A stretch of DNA of 18,331 nucleotides from Alphaproteobacteria bacterium (GTDB lineage: Bacteria > Pseudomonadota > Alphaproteobacteria > Reyranellales > Reyranellaceae): contig JABCYT010000003.1 of the NCBI GenBank assembly GCA_013290035.1, forward strand, positions 1-18,331, written 5' to 3'. The notes under the pieces are model-generated. The model did no database searches, was not told the origin of the DNA, and worked only from the letters and a program-made list of their open reading frames with translations. Below, in pieces: positions 7,578-15,492 of this stretch. The translations under genes were made by a program, and so were the position numbers. Within the stretch, counting starts at the first letter, position 1. Every line of letters starts with the position of its first letter.

Positions 7578-8507
7578 CTACTGCAGGAACTTCAGGTACT
7601 GCCCGACGAAGTCGCAGCCGACACTCTTGGAGTAGGCGTCGATCAACTTTTTCGTGATCGGACCCGGCGTCTTGCCGTCGGCGACCGGGCCGCCGTTGAA
7701 GCTTTTCACCGGCAGGATGCAGAGGCTGGTCGAGGTCAGGAACATTTCCTCGGCGTTGGCCGCATCGAACAGGTCGATGTCGCCGGCAGTGCAGGCGATG
7801 CCGAGCTGCTTGGCCATGTCGATGGTCATCTGCCGGCTGACGCCCGGCAGCACGTAGCGTTCCGACGGCGTGAAGAGCTCGCCCTCGCGCACGATGAAGA
7901 TGTTGCTGCCCAGCCCCTCGGCCAGGTTGCCGTTCTCGTCGAGCAGGATCGCCCAGGCGTCGGGCGCGAGCGCCTTCACCGGCTTCTCGGCCATGATCAT
8001 GTTGAGATAGTTGTGCGTCTTGGCGCGTGGGCTCAGCATCGAGGGCGCGGTGCGCCGCACCGTCGTGGTGATGACCTGCGCGCCGTCGCGATAGAGGTGG
8101 GCGCGTTTGGCGAGCGGCAGCGGCAGCACCTCGATCACGACATTGGGGCCGGTATGGTCCCAGCCCTCGTCGCCCACGGCGTCGACGCCGCGGCTGACCC
8201 GCTGGCCGACCCACCAGTCGCCGATTGCCGGGCGCAGGTGCTCGTTGCGCGCCACCACTTCCTCACTGTTGGCCACCATCTCCTTCGGCCCGATGCCGGG
8301 ATCGATCTGCAGGTAGCGCAGCGAGCGGTAGAAGCGATCGATATGCTCCTTCAGGCGGAAGGGCTGGCCCTCGAAGGTGCGCGTCATGTCGAAAGCGCCG
8401 TCGCCGTATTTCCAGCTGCGGTCGCGGAAGGGAATCATGACTTGGTTCTCGGGCATGAACTTGCCGTTGAACCAGGCGATGCGTTGGTTGCTGAGTTGCT
8501 GGGCCAT
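7578..8507 (-). CDS. Fold-type IV PLP aminotransferase (branched-chain/D-amino-acid/(R)-amine group)
   Basis: This is a 309-residue class IV aminotransferase. The N-terminal motif KYGDGAFDMTRTFEG (33-47) followed by RLKEHIDRFYRSL (51-63) and the PLP-lysine segment RAKTHNYLNMIMAE (Lys163 the likely Schiff-base residue) are visible. DENGNLAEGLGSNIFIV (190-206) carries the conserved Glu197 and the phosphate-binding region. The motif is GDGAFD rather than the YGxxxFEGxR of classical IlvE, so a D-amino-acid or (R)-amine transaminase is as likely as true branched-chain activity; no ilvE symbol is given. Start ATG 8507 has an AGGAGG site. It is divergent from the class III aminotransferase, with 96 bases between the start codons. 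As a leucine transaminase it would feed the lower leucine pathway here, but that is inference. Confidence 0.87.
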   Translation of the reverse strand: MAQQLSNQRIAWFNGKFMPENQVMIPFRDRSWKYGDGAFDMTRTFEGQPFRLKEHIDRFYRSLRYLQIDPGIGPKEMVANSEEVVARNEHLRPAIGDWWVGQRVSRGVDAVGDEGWDHTGPNVVIEVLPLPLAKRAHLYRDGAQVITTTVRRTAPSMLSPRAKTHNYLNMIMAEKPVKALAPDAWAILLDENGNLAEGLGSNIFIVREGELFTPSERYVLPGVSRQMTIDMAKQLGIACTAGDIDLFDAANAEEMFLTSTSLCILPVKSFNGGPVADGKTPGPITKKLIDAYSKSVGCDFVGQYLKFLQ

Positions 8508-8603
8508 CAAATCCTCCTTGCGACGCAAACTAGCATATCGAAAGCGGCCGTCAGTATGGACGAAGCACCGGGCGCTAGGCATTGTTTTTGCTGGATGGGG
8601 CCC
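8508..8603. promoter_or_regulatory. Divergent intergenic region between two aminotransferase genes
   Basis: Only 96 bases separate the two start codons, so the regulatory signals of both genes must lie here or within the genes. On the minus strand TATGCT (8537-8532) could be a -10 box, but no convincing -35 is at the right distance. On the plus strand I see no good promoter. No clear operator palindrome was found. Confidence 0.35.
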
Positions 8604-9908
8604 ATGCGCAGCTACGCCAAGTCGATCGCCTTCTATGAGCGGACCAGGAAGCACCTGGCCGGCGGAGTCAGCAGCAACGTGCGCTACGCCAGCACGCCGG
8701 TGCCGCTGTTCTTCGAACGGGGCGAGGGCGCCCGGCTTTACGACGTCGATGGCAACGTCCACATCGATTACGTGCTGGGCAACGGCCCGGCCATCCTGGG
8801 CCATGCGCCCAAGCCGGTGATCGACGCGGTCCAGCGGTCGCTCGCGCAGGGCCAGGTCTATGCCGGCCAGCACCGGCGCGAGACCGAGCTTGCCGAACGG
8901 CTCTGCGGCCTGCTGCCGGGCGCCGAGGTCGTGCGCTTTGCCACGTCCGGCACCGAGGCGGTGCTGATGGCCATGCGGCTTGCCCGGGCTTTCACCGGCC
9001 GCACCAGGATCGTGAAGTTCGAAGGCCACTATCACGGCTGGAGCGACCAGGCCTATATCAGTGCACGCCCGCCGCTCAATGAGGCGGGGCCGGCCGAAGC
9101 GCCGGTTCCGGTCGCCGGCTCGCCGGGCATGCCGAAAAGCGTGCTCGACGATGTCGTGGTCGCGGTCTGGAACGATCTCGACGCGCTCGCCGCCGCCTTC
9201 GCGCATCATCCCGGCGAGATTGCCGCCGTCATCATGGAACCGATGATGGTGAATGGCGGCGCGATCGCGCCGCACGAAGGCTATCTCTCAGGCGTGCGCG
9301 ATCTCTGCCGGGCCCAGGGTGCGTTGTTCATCTGCGACGAGGTCATCACCGGCTTCCGGGTCGGCTTGCGCGGCGCCCAGCACCGTTTCGGCGTCACGGC
9401 GGATCTCGCGATCTACGCCAAGGCGGTCGCCGCGGGCTTTCCGATGGCGATGGTCGCAGGCCGCCGCGATGTCATGGACACGCTGCTCGACAAGGGCGTG
9501 ATGCATGGCGGCACCTACAACGGCAACGTCCAGAGCATGGCGGCAGCTCTGGCCGCGCTCGACGAGCTCGAGCGGGACGATGGCGCGGTCTATCGCGACC
9601 TCGAGCAACGCGGCACGCGGCTGATGCAGGGCCTCGCGGCGCTCGGCGCCAAGCACAAGCTGCCGGTGCTGGTGCAGGGCCTGCCCGCGATCTTCCAGAC
9701 ATTCTTCACAAAGGCGGCGGCGCCGGAGAATTACCGCGATTCGGCCGCCTGCGATCGCGACATGGCGCTGGCGTTTCATGTGGCGCTGCAGGAGCAGGGT
9801 ATCCGGGTCAACCAGCGGACGACCTGGTTTCTTTCGACCGCGCACGACGACGCCATCATCGAAGAGACCCTGGCGGCCGCCGATCGCGCCATGGCAGCGC
9901 TCACGTGA
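8604..9908 (+). CDS. Class III aminotransferase, glutamate-1-semialdehyde-2,1-aminomutase-like
   Basis: This 434-residue PLP enzyme belongs to the class III aminotransferase family. SGTEA (115-119), FEGHYHGWSD (139-148), CDEVITGFR (244-252, PLP-binding Asp245) and IYAKAVAAGFP with Lys273 as the likely Schiff-base lysine are all present. It looks most like glutamate-1-semialdehyde aminomutases. It differs at key places, GHYHGWSD instead of YHGHAD and TYNGN instead of the TLSGNP of HemL, and it is linked to a transporter rather than to haem genes. A transaminase for an omega- or beta-amino acid or amine is therefore more likely, and no hemL symbol is given. ATG 8604 or ATG 8595 may be the start; the former is preferred by alignment of the N-terminus. 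Its stop overlaps the ATPase start (GTGA). Confidence 0.87.
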   Translation: MRSYAKSIAFYERTRKHLAGGVSSNVRYASTPVPLFFERGEGARLYDVDGNVHIDYVLGNGPAILGHAPKPVIDAVQRSLAQGQVYAGQHRRETELAERLCGLLPGAEVVRFATSGTEAVLMAMRLARAFTGRTRIVKFEGHYHGWSDQAYISARPPLNEAGPAEAPVPVAGSPGMPKSVLDDVVVAVWNDLDALAAAFAHHPGEIAAVIMEPMMVNGGAIAPHEGYLSGVRDLCRAQGALFICDEVITGFRVGLRGAQHRFGVTADLAIYAKAVAAGFPMAMVAGRRDVMDTLLDKGVMHGGTYNGNVQSMAAALAALDELERDDGAVYRDLEQRGTRLMQGLAALGAKHKLPVLVQGLPAIFQTFFTKAAAPENYRDSAACDRDMALAFHVALQEQGIRVNQRTTWFLSTAHDDAIIEETLAAADRAMAALT

Positions 9909-10876
9909 GCGATATCCGCCTCGAGGGCGTCAGCAAGCGCTACGGCCCGGTCGCGGCGGCCGACGACGTCGACCTCGCGGTCGCGCAGGGCGAGTTCGTC
10001 ACCATTCTGGGGCCGAGCGGTTCGGGCAAGACCACGTTGCTGTCGCTGATCGCCGGCCTCAACCGGCCGACAGCGGGCCGCATCTTCATCGGCGGCCGCG
10101 ACGTCACCGATGCGCCGGCACAGGAGCGCAATATCGGGCTGGTGTTCCAGTCCTACGCGCTGTTCCCGCACATGACCGTGCTGGAGAACGTGCTGTTTCC
10201 GCTCGGCGTCCGCAAGATCGGTGGTGCTGTGGCGCGCAGCCAGGCGCTCGACGCGTTGAAGCTGGTGCGCCTGGAAGGCCTCGAAGACCGCCGGCCGTCG
10301 CAGCTCTCGGGCGGCCAGCAGCAGAGGGTGGCGCTCGCCCGCGCCATCGTCTTCAAGCCCGACATCCTGCTGCTCGACGAGCCGCTGGGCGCGCTCGACC
10401 GCAAGCTGCGCGAGGAGCTGCAGGTCGAGCTGAAGCAGCTGCAGCGCACCCTGGGCGTGACCACGATCCTGGTCACGCACGACCAAGAAGAAGCCCTGTC
10501 GCTGTCCGATCGCATCATGGTGCTCGACAAGGGCCGCACCCAGCAGGTGGCGGCGCCGGCCGAGGCCTATCTCAAGCCGGCCAACCGCTTCGTCGCGGAG
10601 TTCCTGGGCATCGCCAATTTCGTCGGACTCGAGGATGGCCGCACCGGCCTGGTGCGGCCGGAGCGGGTGCGCATCGGCGCCATCGGCACGGCGGCCAAGA
10701 CGGCGCGCGTCGTCGAGGCGATCTATCTCGGCCAGATGGTGCGTTATCATCTGGCCCTGGAGAATGGCGCCGCCGGCGCGCCGATGGTCGCCGCGGTTCC
10801 GTTCGTCGGGCGCGCCTTCGCCACCGGCGAGCGCGTCGCCGTGTCGTGGGAGGCGGCCGACATATGGCCGGTTTAA
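9905..10876 (+). CDS. ABC transporter ATP-binding protein, spermidine/putrescine (PotA) type
   Basis: This 323-residue ATPase of an ABC importer contains Walker A GPSGSGKTT (36-44), the Q-loop FQSYALFPHMTV (Gln82), the signature LSGGQQQR (134-141), Walker B ILLLDEP (154-160) and the switch His192 (VTHDQEEAL). The FQSYALFPHMTV and THDQEEALSLSDRI forms are typical of the PotA/FbpC/CysA group, and the C-terminus (about 240-323) is a short TOBE-type regulatory domain. The start is GTG 9905, overlapping the aminotransferase stop. It would form the cytoplasmic engine with the two permeases downstream. The substrate cannot be read from the ATPase. Confidence 0.92.
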   Translation: MSDIRLEGVSKRYGPVAAADDVDLAVAQGEFVTILGPSGSGKTTLLSLIAGLNRPTAGRIFIGGRDVTDAPAQERNIGLVFQSYALFPHMTVLENVLFPLGVRKIGGAVARSQALDALKLVRLEGLEDRRPSQLSGGQQQRVALARAIVFKPDILLLDEPLGALDRKLREELQVELKQLQRTLGVTTILVTHDQEEALSLSDRIMVLDKGRTQQVAAPAEAYLKPANRFVAEFLGIANFVGLEDGRTGLVRPERVRIGAIGTAAKTARVVEAIYLGQMVRYHLALENGAAGAPMVAAVPFVGRAFATGERVAVSWEAADIWPV

Positions 10877-10893
10877 ACAGAAGGGGGTTTTAG

Positions 10894-11919
10894 ATGAAGA
10901 GACGTACTTTCGTGGGAGCGGCGGCGAGCTTGCCGGCTTTCAGCATCCTGGCGGCCGGCGGGGCGCGGGCGCAATCGAAGGAAATCCGCATGATCGAATC
11001 GGGCGGGCTGTCCGGCGATTCGATCCAGGTCGGCTACATCGACCCGCTCAAGGCCAAGACCGGCATCACTGTCGTGCGCGAAAGCCCGAGCTCGCTCGGC
11101 AGGCTGCGCGCACTGGTCGAGAGCGGCCAGACCAGCGCTACGATGTTCGAGCTGGGCTCGGGTGTCGTGCTGCAGGCCAAGAAGCTCGGCCTGATCGAAC
11201 CGATCGATTGGGCCGCGGTCAATCCCGCGGCGATGTTTCCCGAGGCCAAGGCCGAGTATGGCTTCGGCTACCAGTATTTCTCCACCATCATGGCGTGGCG
11301 CGCCGGCGCGAAGGAGCCGAAGAACTTCACCGAGTTCTTCGACATCAAGGCGTTCCCGGGCAAGCGCTGCCTGCCCGACTATCCGCACTACTGCCTGCCG
11401 TTCGCCGTGCAGGCGACCGGCGTGCCGATCGACAAGCTGTTCCCGCTCGACGTCGACACCGCCTTCAAGAAGCTGGACGAGATCAAGAAGGAGGTCGCGG
11501 TGTGGTGGAAGGCGGGTGCCCAGCCGCCGCAGCTCATGAAGGACAACGAGGTGCAGTACTCGATCTGCTGGTCGGGCAGGGTCGTCGGCGATCCGGCTTT
11601 CGGCCTCAACTTCGCGGGCGGCAAGGCGGACCTCTCCTTCTTCGGCATCGTCAAGGGCTCCAAGCCGGAGGACAAGGCGGCGGCCTACAAGCTCATGCAC
11701 GAGATGTCGCTGCCCGAGAACCAGGCCAAGGCCGCAGGGGTGATCTCCTACACCGGCCCCAGCCCCGATCTCGACGCGCTGCTGCCCAAGGACAAGCTCT
11801 GGCAGTTCCCGACCAGCAAGCAGAACAAGGCCGTGCAGTACTTCGAGAACGCCGAATGGTGGGCCGAGAACGGCGAGGCCGTGAACAAGAAGTGGGAAGC
11901 CTTCAAGCTCAGCCTGTAA
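10894..11919 (+). CDS. Extracellular solute-binding protein (PotD-like), Tat-exported
   Basis: This 341-residue family 1 extracellular binding protein is the substrate receptor of the adjacent importer. It begins MKRRTFVGAAASLPAF: a twin-arginine R-R-T-F-V motif, a hydrophobic core and a likely cleavage site after GARA (residue 26), so Tat export of a folded protein is likely. The mature part has the layout of spermidine/putrescine-type receptors, with DPLKAKTGITVV near the N-terminus and a helical C-terminus (ENAEWWAENGEAVNKKW). A GGGGG-containing ribosome site precedes ATG 10894, 17 bases after the ATPase stop. The ligand is unknown; polyamines, related amines or amino acids are possible. 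A 75-bp palindromic repeat separates it from the permeases. Confidence 0.9.
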   Translation: MKRRTFVGAAASLPAFSILAAGGARAQSKEIRMIESGGLSGDSIQVGYIDPLKAKTGITVVRESPSSLGRLRALVESGQTSATMFELGSGVVLQAKKLGLIEPIDWAAVNPAAMFPEAKAEYGFGYQYFSTIMAWRAGAKEPKNFTEFFDIKAFPGKRCLPDYPHYCLPFAVQATGVPIDKLFPLDVDTAFKKLDEIKKEVAVWWKAGAQPPQLMKDNEVQYSICWSGRVVGDPAFGLNFAGGKADLSFFGIVKGSKPEDKAAAYKLMHEMSLPENQAKAAGVISYTGPSPDLDALLPKDKLWQFPTSKQNKAVQYFENAEWWAENGEAVNKKWEAFKLSL

Positions 11920-11927
11920 GGGAAATG

Positions 11928-12002
11928 CTGTCATCCCGAGCGCAGCGAGGGACCTTTTCTCGCGCTTCAAAGGTCCCTCGGCCTGCGGCCTCGGGATGAC
12001 AG
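11928..12002. repeat. Palindromic intergenic repeat inside the ABC transporter operon
   Basis: Outer arms CTGTCATCCCGAG (11928-11940) and CTCGGGATGACAG (11990-12002) are perfect reverse complements. Inner arms CGAGGGACCTTT (11946-11957) and AAAGGTCCCTCG (11969-11980) are also perfect, giving a long stem with a small internal bulge and an 11-base loop. This GTCATCCCGAG type of element is a common intergenic repeat in many bacteria. It begins 8 bases after the binding-protein stop and ends 10 bases before the permease ATG, leaving no recognisable ribosome site for that gene. It could stabilise the mRNA of the binding protein and lower permease expression. Confidence 0.88.
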
Positions 12003-12012
12003 TCTTGCCGCC

Positions 12013-12843
12013 ATGAACCGTCAAGAGCGTTCCACGGGCTTCGGCTTCGTCGCACCGCTTCTGGTGCTGATGGTCGTCGCTTTCAACGCGCCGATTGCCT
12101 ACATGCTGGGCCTCGCCTTTTGGGACAAAGGGCAGGGCTTCACGCTCGAGCACTACCAGGGCCTGCTCGAGGCGCCGGTCTATCTGCGCGTGCTGGGCAA
12201 CACCATGCGCATCGCGCTGATCGCGACCCTGGCCAACGTGCTGATCGGCTATCCGCTGGCGCACTGGATGCGCGGCCTGCAGAACCGCGCCCGGCTCGTC
12301 GCCATCGCCCTGGTCGTGCTGCCCTTCTGGGTCAGCATCCTCGTGCGCACCTATTCCTGGATCGTGGTGCTGGGCAATGCCGGTCTGGTGAACCGCGCCC
12401 TGCAGTGGAGCGGCCTCACCGAGCAGCCCGTGCAGTTCCTCTACAACGAGCTCGGCGTCACCATCGGCATGGCCAACGTGCTGCTGCCGTTCCTGGTCCT
12501 GCCGCTGTTCGCCGCCATGATCCGCATCGACGACCGCCTGCTGCAGGCGGCCGCCTCGCTGGGCGCGCCGCCCCGCACCATTTTCTGGAAGGTTTATTTC
12601 CCGCTCACCCTGCCGGCGCTGGCGGCCGGCACGCTGCTGGTCTTCATCCTTTGCCTGGGCTTCTACATCACGCCGGCGATCCTGGGCGGCGGCCGCGTGC
12701 CGATGATCTCGAACCTGCTCGATACGCTGATCAACCAGATCCCGCGCTGGGAACAGGCCTCGGCGATTTCCACCATCCTGCTGGTGGTGTCGCTGCTGAT
12801 CTTCGCCGCCTATCGACGGCTCGATCGCACGGCGTCGCTATGA
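12013..12843 (+). CDS. ABC transporter permease, PotB-like
   Basis: This is the first inner-membrane permease of the importer, 276 residues with about six hydrophobic segments. The cytoplasmic EAA-type loop AAASLGAPPRTIFWKVYFPL, which docks on the ATPase, lies about residues 179-198. It matches the PotB/CysU group, with an N-terminal helix (FVAPLLVLMVVAFNAPIAY) and VLPFWVSILVRTYSW in the middle. ATG 12013 follows the palindromic repeat by only 10 bases, and GATGACAGTCTTGCCGCC before it has no Shine-Dalgarno match. Translation may rely on coupling or an unusual start, or expression may be low. The second permease begins 10 bases after its stop. Confidence 0.9.
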   Translation: MNRQERSTGFGFVAPLLVLMVVAFNAPIAYMLGLAFWDKGQGFTLEHYQGLLEAPVYLRVLGNTMRIALIATLANVLIGYPLAHWMRGLQNRARLVAIALVVLPFWVSILVRTYSWIVVLGNAGLVNRALQWSGLTEQPVQFLYNELGVTIGMANVLLPFLVLPLFAAMIRIDDRLLQAAASLGAPPRTIFWKVYFPLTLPALAAGTLLVFILCLGFYITPAILGGGRVPMISNLLDTLINQIPRWEQASAISTILLVVSLLIFAAYRRLDRTASL

Positions 12844-12853
12844 GGCGACGGGC

Positions 12854-13660
12854 ATGACGGGCGGTTCGCCCTGGAGCCGCCGCGCCCTGGCGGCCGTCGG
12901 CGTCTTCGGTCTCGTCTTCCTGACGGTGCCGCTGCTGATCGTCGTGCCGATGTCATTCTCCTCGGCGCGGGCGCTCACCTTCCCGCCGCCGGGCTTTTCG
13001 TTGCGCTGGTACGCGGCGTTCTTCGGCGATCCGCGCTGGATGGACGCCATGTGGACGTCGGCCGCGCTGGCGTCCCTGTCCTCGATCGCCGCCCTCGTGC
13101 TGGGCAGCCTGGCCGCCTATGGCTTGCGACGCGGGTCGTTCGCCGGGCGCGACTGGGCGGAGGGCAACTTCATGGCGCCGCTGATCGTGCCCACCATCAT
13201 CGCAGCGATCGCGCTCTATCTCGGGCTCGCCAAGGTCGGCCTGCTGGGCTCCTTCATCGGCCTGGTCGTGGCGCACACCGTCCTCAACGTGCCGCTGGTC
13301 ATGATGGTGATGGGCGTGGCCATCCGCGAATTCGACCTGCGCATCGAGCAGGTGGCGTGGAGCCTGGGCGCGTCGTGGAGCTATACCGTCGCCAAGGTCG
13401 TGCTGCCCAACCTGGCGCCCAGCGTCTTCGCGGCCTGGATCTTCGCCTTCATCGGCAGTTTCGACGAGGTGATCGTGACGTCGTTCATCGCCGGCCGCTA
13501 CGAAACCGTGCCGAAAAGGATGTTCAACGAGCTCGTCCTCGAGGTCAATCCGACCATCACCGCCGTTGCAACCCTGCTGATCGGCCTTACAGTCTTGGCG
13601 CTGGCGGCGGTTACGGTCATCCTCGGCCGCGCCGGCAAGCTTCGGCCGACGCTGGCCTAG
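12854..13660 (+). CDS. ABC transporter permease, PotC-like
   Basis: This is the second inner-membrane permease of the importer, 268 residues with about six membrane segments. The EAA-type coupling loop VAWSLGASWSYTVAKVVLPNL lies about residues 165-185 (VxxSLGA and LPNLAP are typical of PotC). The C-terminal part FIGSFDEVIVTSFIAG is strongly PotC-like. ATG 12854 follows the first permease stop by 10 bases, and the HMG-CoA lyase gene follows 10 bases after its own stop. With the ATPase, binding protein and PotB-like permease it completes an importer of the polyamine-uptake type. Confidence 0.91.
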   Translation: MTGGSPWSRRALAAVGVFGLVFLTVPLLIVVPMSFSSARALTFPPPGFSLRWYAAFFGDPRWMDAMWTSAALASLSSIAALVLGSLAAYGLRRGSFAGRDWAEGNFMAPLIVPTIIAAIALYLGLAKVGLLGSFIGLVVAHTVLNVPLVMMVMGVAIREFDLRIEQVAWSLGASWSYTVAKVVLPNLAPSVFAAWIFAFIGSFDEVIVTSFIAGRYETVPKRMFNELVLEVNPTITAVATLLIGLTVLALAAVTVILGRAGKLRPTLA

Positions 13661-13670
13661 GGGCGGAAAC

Positions 13671-14579
13671 ATGAACCATCCGAAGAAGGTGCGACTGGTC
13701 GAGGTGGGTCCGCGCGACGGCCTGCAGAACGAGGCCAGGCCGGTTCCCGTCGACGCCAAGGTGACGCTGATCGACGCGCTGTCGGCGGCCGGCCATTCGG
13801 CCGTCGAAGCCGGCAGCTTCGTGTCGCCCAAATGGGTACCGCAGATGGCCAACACCGATCAGGTGATGGCGCGCATCCGGCGCAAGCCGGGCGTCGGCTA
13901 TCCCGTGCTGGTGCCCAACAAGCAGGGCATGAACGGCGCCATCGAGGCCAGGTGCGAGGAGATCGCGGTGTTCACCGCGGCCTCGGAGGCGTTCTGCCGC
14001 AAGAACACCAACTGCTCGATCGACGAGAGCTTCGAGCGCTTCGCGCCGGTGATGGAGGCGGCTCGGAAGCACGGCATGAAGGTCCGCGGCTACGTCTCGA
14101 CCGTGATCGCCTGCCCGTATGACGGCAAGGTGGCGCCGGCCAGGGTGGCGGACGTGTCGGAGCGACTGTTCCGCATGGGCTGCTACGAGATCTCGCTGGG
14201 CGACACGATCGGCGTCGGCACGCCCGCCGAGTGCGTCGCCATGGTCGATGCCGTGGCGGCCAGGGTGCCGCGCGAAAAGCTGGCGGCGCATTTCCACGAC
14301 ACCTACGGCCAGTCGCTGGCCAACATCATGGCGGTGATGGAGCGCGGCATCGCCGTGTTCGATACCGCCGTTGCCGGCCTGGGCGGCTGTCCCTACGCCA
14401 AGGGCGCCTCGGGCAATGTCGGCACCGAGGACGTGATCTATCTGATGAACGGCCTCGGCATCGAGCACGGCGTCGACCTCGACGCCATCGCCAGGGCCGG
14501 CCGCGAGATTTGCGCCGCGCTCGGTCGCGAGCCGGCGTCCAAGGTGGCGCAGGCGCTGAAGGCCAAGGTGGCGGCATGA
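13671..14579 (+). CDS. mvaB: Hydroxymethylglutaryl-CoA lyase
   Basis: This enzyme cleaves HMG-CoA to acetyl-CoA and acetoacetate, the last step of leucine catabolism. The 302-residue TIM-barrel protein has the N-terminal EVGPRDGLQNE (Arg15, Asp16), FHDTYGQ with His207 and His209, and the signature GLGGCPYAKGASGNVGTEDV with Cys240 and Asn249. Spacing matches the human enzyme: catalytic Cys266 is 33 residues after His233, and here Cys240 is 33 after His207. The metal ligands (Asp16, His207, His209, Asn249) are therefore all present. ATG 13671 is preceded by GGGGCGG. It lies 10 bases after the PotC-like gene, and its stop overlaps the next start (ATGA). It is about 9 kb from the MCC genes it should cooperate with. 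Confidence 0.95.
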   Translation: MNHPKKVRLVEVGPRDGLQNEARPVPVDAKVTLIDALSAAGHSAVEAGSFVSPKWVPQMANTDQVMARIRRKPGVGYPVLVPNKQGMNGAIEARCEEIAVFTAASEAFCRKNTNCSIDESFERFAPVMEAARKHGMKVRGYVSTVIACPYDGKVAPARVADVSERLFRMGCYEISLGDTIGVGTPAECVAMVDAVAARVPREKLAAHFHDTYGQSLANIMAVMERGIAVFDTAVAGLGGCPYAKGASGNVGTEDVIYLMNGLGIEHGVDLDAIARAGREICAALGREPASKVAQALKAKVAA

Positions 14580-14833
14580 AGCACGCAACGGCGCCCGCGC
14601 TCGACCGGCTGGAACCGTTGCTGGCGAAGGTGCGCCGGCACGGCAGGCTGAAGGAGAAGTCGCGCGGCGTGTTCTATTTCAAGTCGAAGGCAGTCCTTCA
14701 TTTCCATGAGGATCCCGCAGGACTCTTCGCTGATTTCCGGGCGAAGGGCGATTGGCAGCGCTTCGCGGTGAACACGACCGACGAGCGGGCGGCGTTCCTG
14801 CGGGTGGTTGCGGCATTCCTGATGCCGAGGTGA
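14576..14833 (+). CDS. Small conserved protein of unknown function
   Basis: This 85-residue protein starts at ATG 14576, overlapping the HMG-CoA lyase stop by the ATGA arrangement. The sequence includes LEPLLAKVRRHGRLKEKSRG, then GVFYFKSKAVLHFHEDPAGL (residues 31-50) and WQRFAVNTTDERAAFL. I recall similar small proteins (EKSRGVFY and HFHEDPAGLFAD) in alphaproteobacteria without an assigned function. No signal peptide, membrane segment or metal motif is obvious apart from the HFHED cluster. Translational coupling to mvaB supports it being real. A regulatory or accessory role in that operon is only a guess. Confidence 0.8.
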   Translation: MKHATAPALDRLEPLLAKVRRHGRLKEKSRGVFYFKSKAVLHFHEDPAGLFADFRAKGDWQRFAVNTTDERAAFLRVVAAFLMPR

Positions 14834-14886
14834 GCCGACGCACGAACGTTCAAGACGCGAGAGGTGTACACCGCCATATCGGGGCG

Positions 14887-15480
14887 GTGGAAGCGTTACC
14901 CGGCTTCGTCCTTGCAGCGATCGCCCTGGCCGGCAGCCCCGGTCCGGCGACCTTGAGCCTGACCGCCACCGGCGCCGCTTTCGGCGCACGCCGCGGCGCC
15001 GCCTATCTTGCCGGCATCGTCGTCGGCATGGTGGCGGTGATGGCGATCGTCGCGAGCGGGCTGGTCGGCCTGCTGCTGGCCGTGCCCGGCGCGACGCCGG
15101 TCGTGACCGTGCTGGCTGCGGCCTATTTCCTCTATCTTGCCTGGCGCATCGCCACGGCGCCGCCGCTGGCCGACGATGGCGGGCAACGACGCGCGCCCAG
15201 CTTCGCGGGCGGGCTGTTGCTGTCGCTGGTCAATCCCAAGGGCTATGCCGCCATGGCGGCGCTGTTCTCCGGCTTCGTGCTGATGCACGAGCGGCTGGTG
15301 TTCGACGTCGCCGTCAAGATGGCCGTGCTCTTCGTGATCATCACGGCCGTCAACGTCGCCTGGCTGCTGGCCGGCGCCGTGCTCACGCGCTTCTTCCGCG
15401 AGCCGCGCACCAACCGTGCGATCAACGTGACGTTCGCCGTGCTGCTGGTGGCCTCGGTGGTGTTTGCGCTGGCGCTCTGA
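14887..15480 (+). CDS. LysE/RhtB-family amino-acid exporter
   Basis: This is a 197-residue inner-membrane protein of the LysE/RhtB exporter family, which exports amino acids or related compounds with protons. LAAIALAGSPGPATLSLTATG near the N-terminus is the family hallmark (SPGP), and GGLLLSLVNPKGYAAM in the middle corresponds to the conserved NPK region. Five or six hydrophobic segments are visible. GTG 14887 was chosen because it gives the usual short lead before the first helix. An in-frame GTG at 14830 overlapping the previous stop (GTGA) is an alternative that adds 19 residues. It converges on pbpC with 8 bases between stops. Placed after HMG-CoA lyase and an importer, it may relieve accumulation of an amino acid; this is inference. 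Confidence 0.88.
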   Translation: MEALPGFVLAAIALAGSPGPATLSLTATGAAFGARRGAAYLAGIVVGMVAVMAIVASGLVGLLLAVPGATPVVTVLAAAYFLYLAWRIATAPPLADDGGQRRAPSFAGGLLLSLVNPKGYAAMAALFSGFVLMHERLVFDVAVKMAVLFVIITAVNVAWLLAGAVLTRFFREPRTNRAINVTFAVLLVASVVFALAL

Positions 15481-15492
15481 CAGGAGCGTCAG
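15477..15492. terminator. Possible small stem at the convergent LysE/pbpC gene ends
   Basis: CTGAC (15477-15481) and GTCAG (15488-15492) are inverted around AGGAGC, covering the stops of both converging genes, with a weaker extension of GCGC on each side. There is no T-run on either strand, so it is a doubtful intrinsic terminator. Confidence 0.25.

Noticed and set aside
12840..12857. ATG 12840 between the two permeases as an alternative start
   Set aside because: It reads only five codons before TGA; the PotC-like start at 12854 is in the proper frame.
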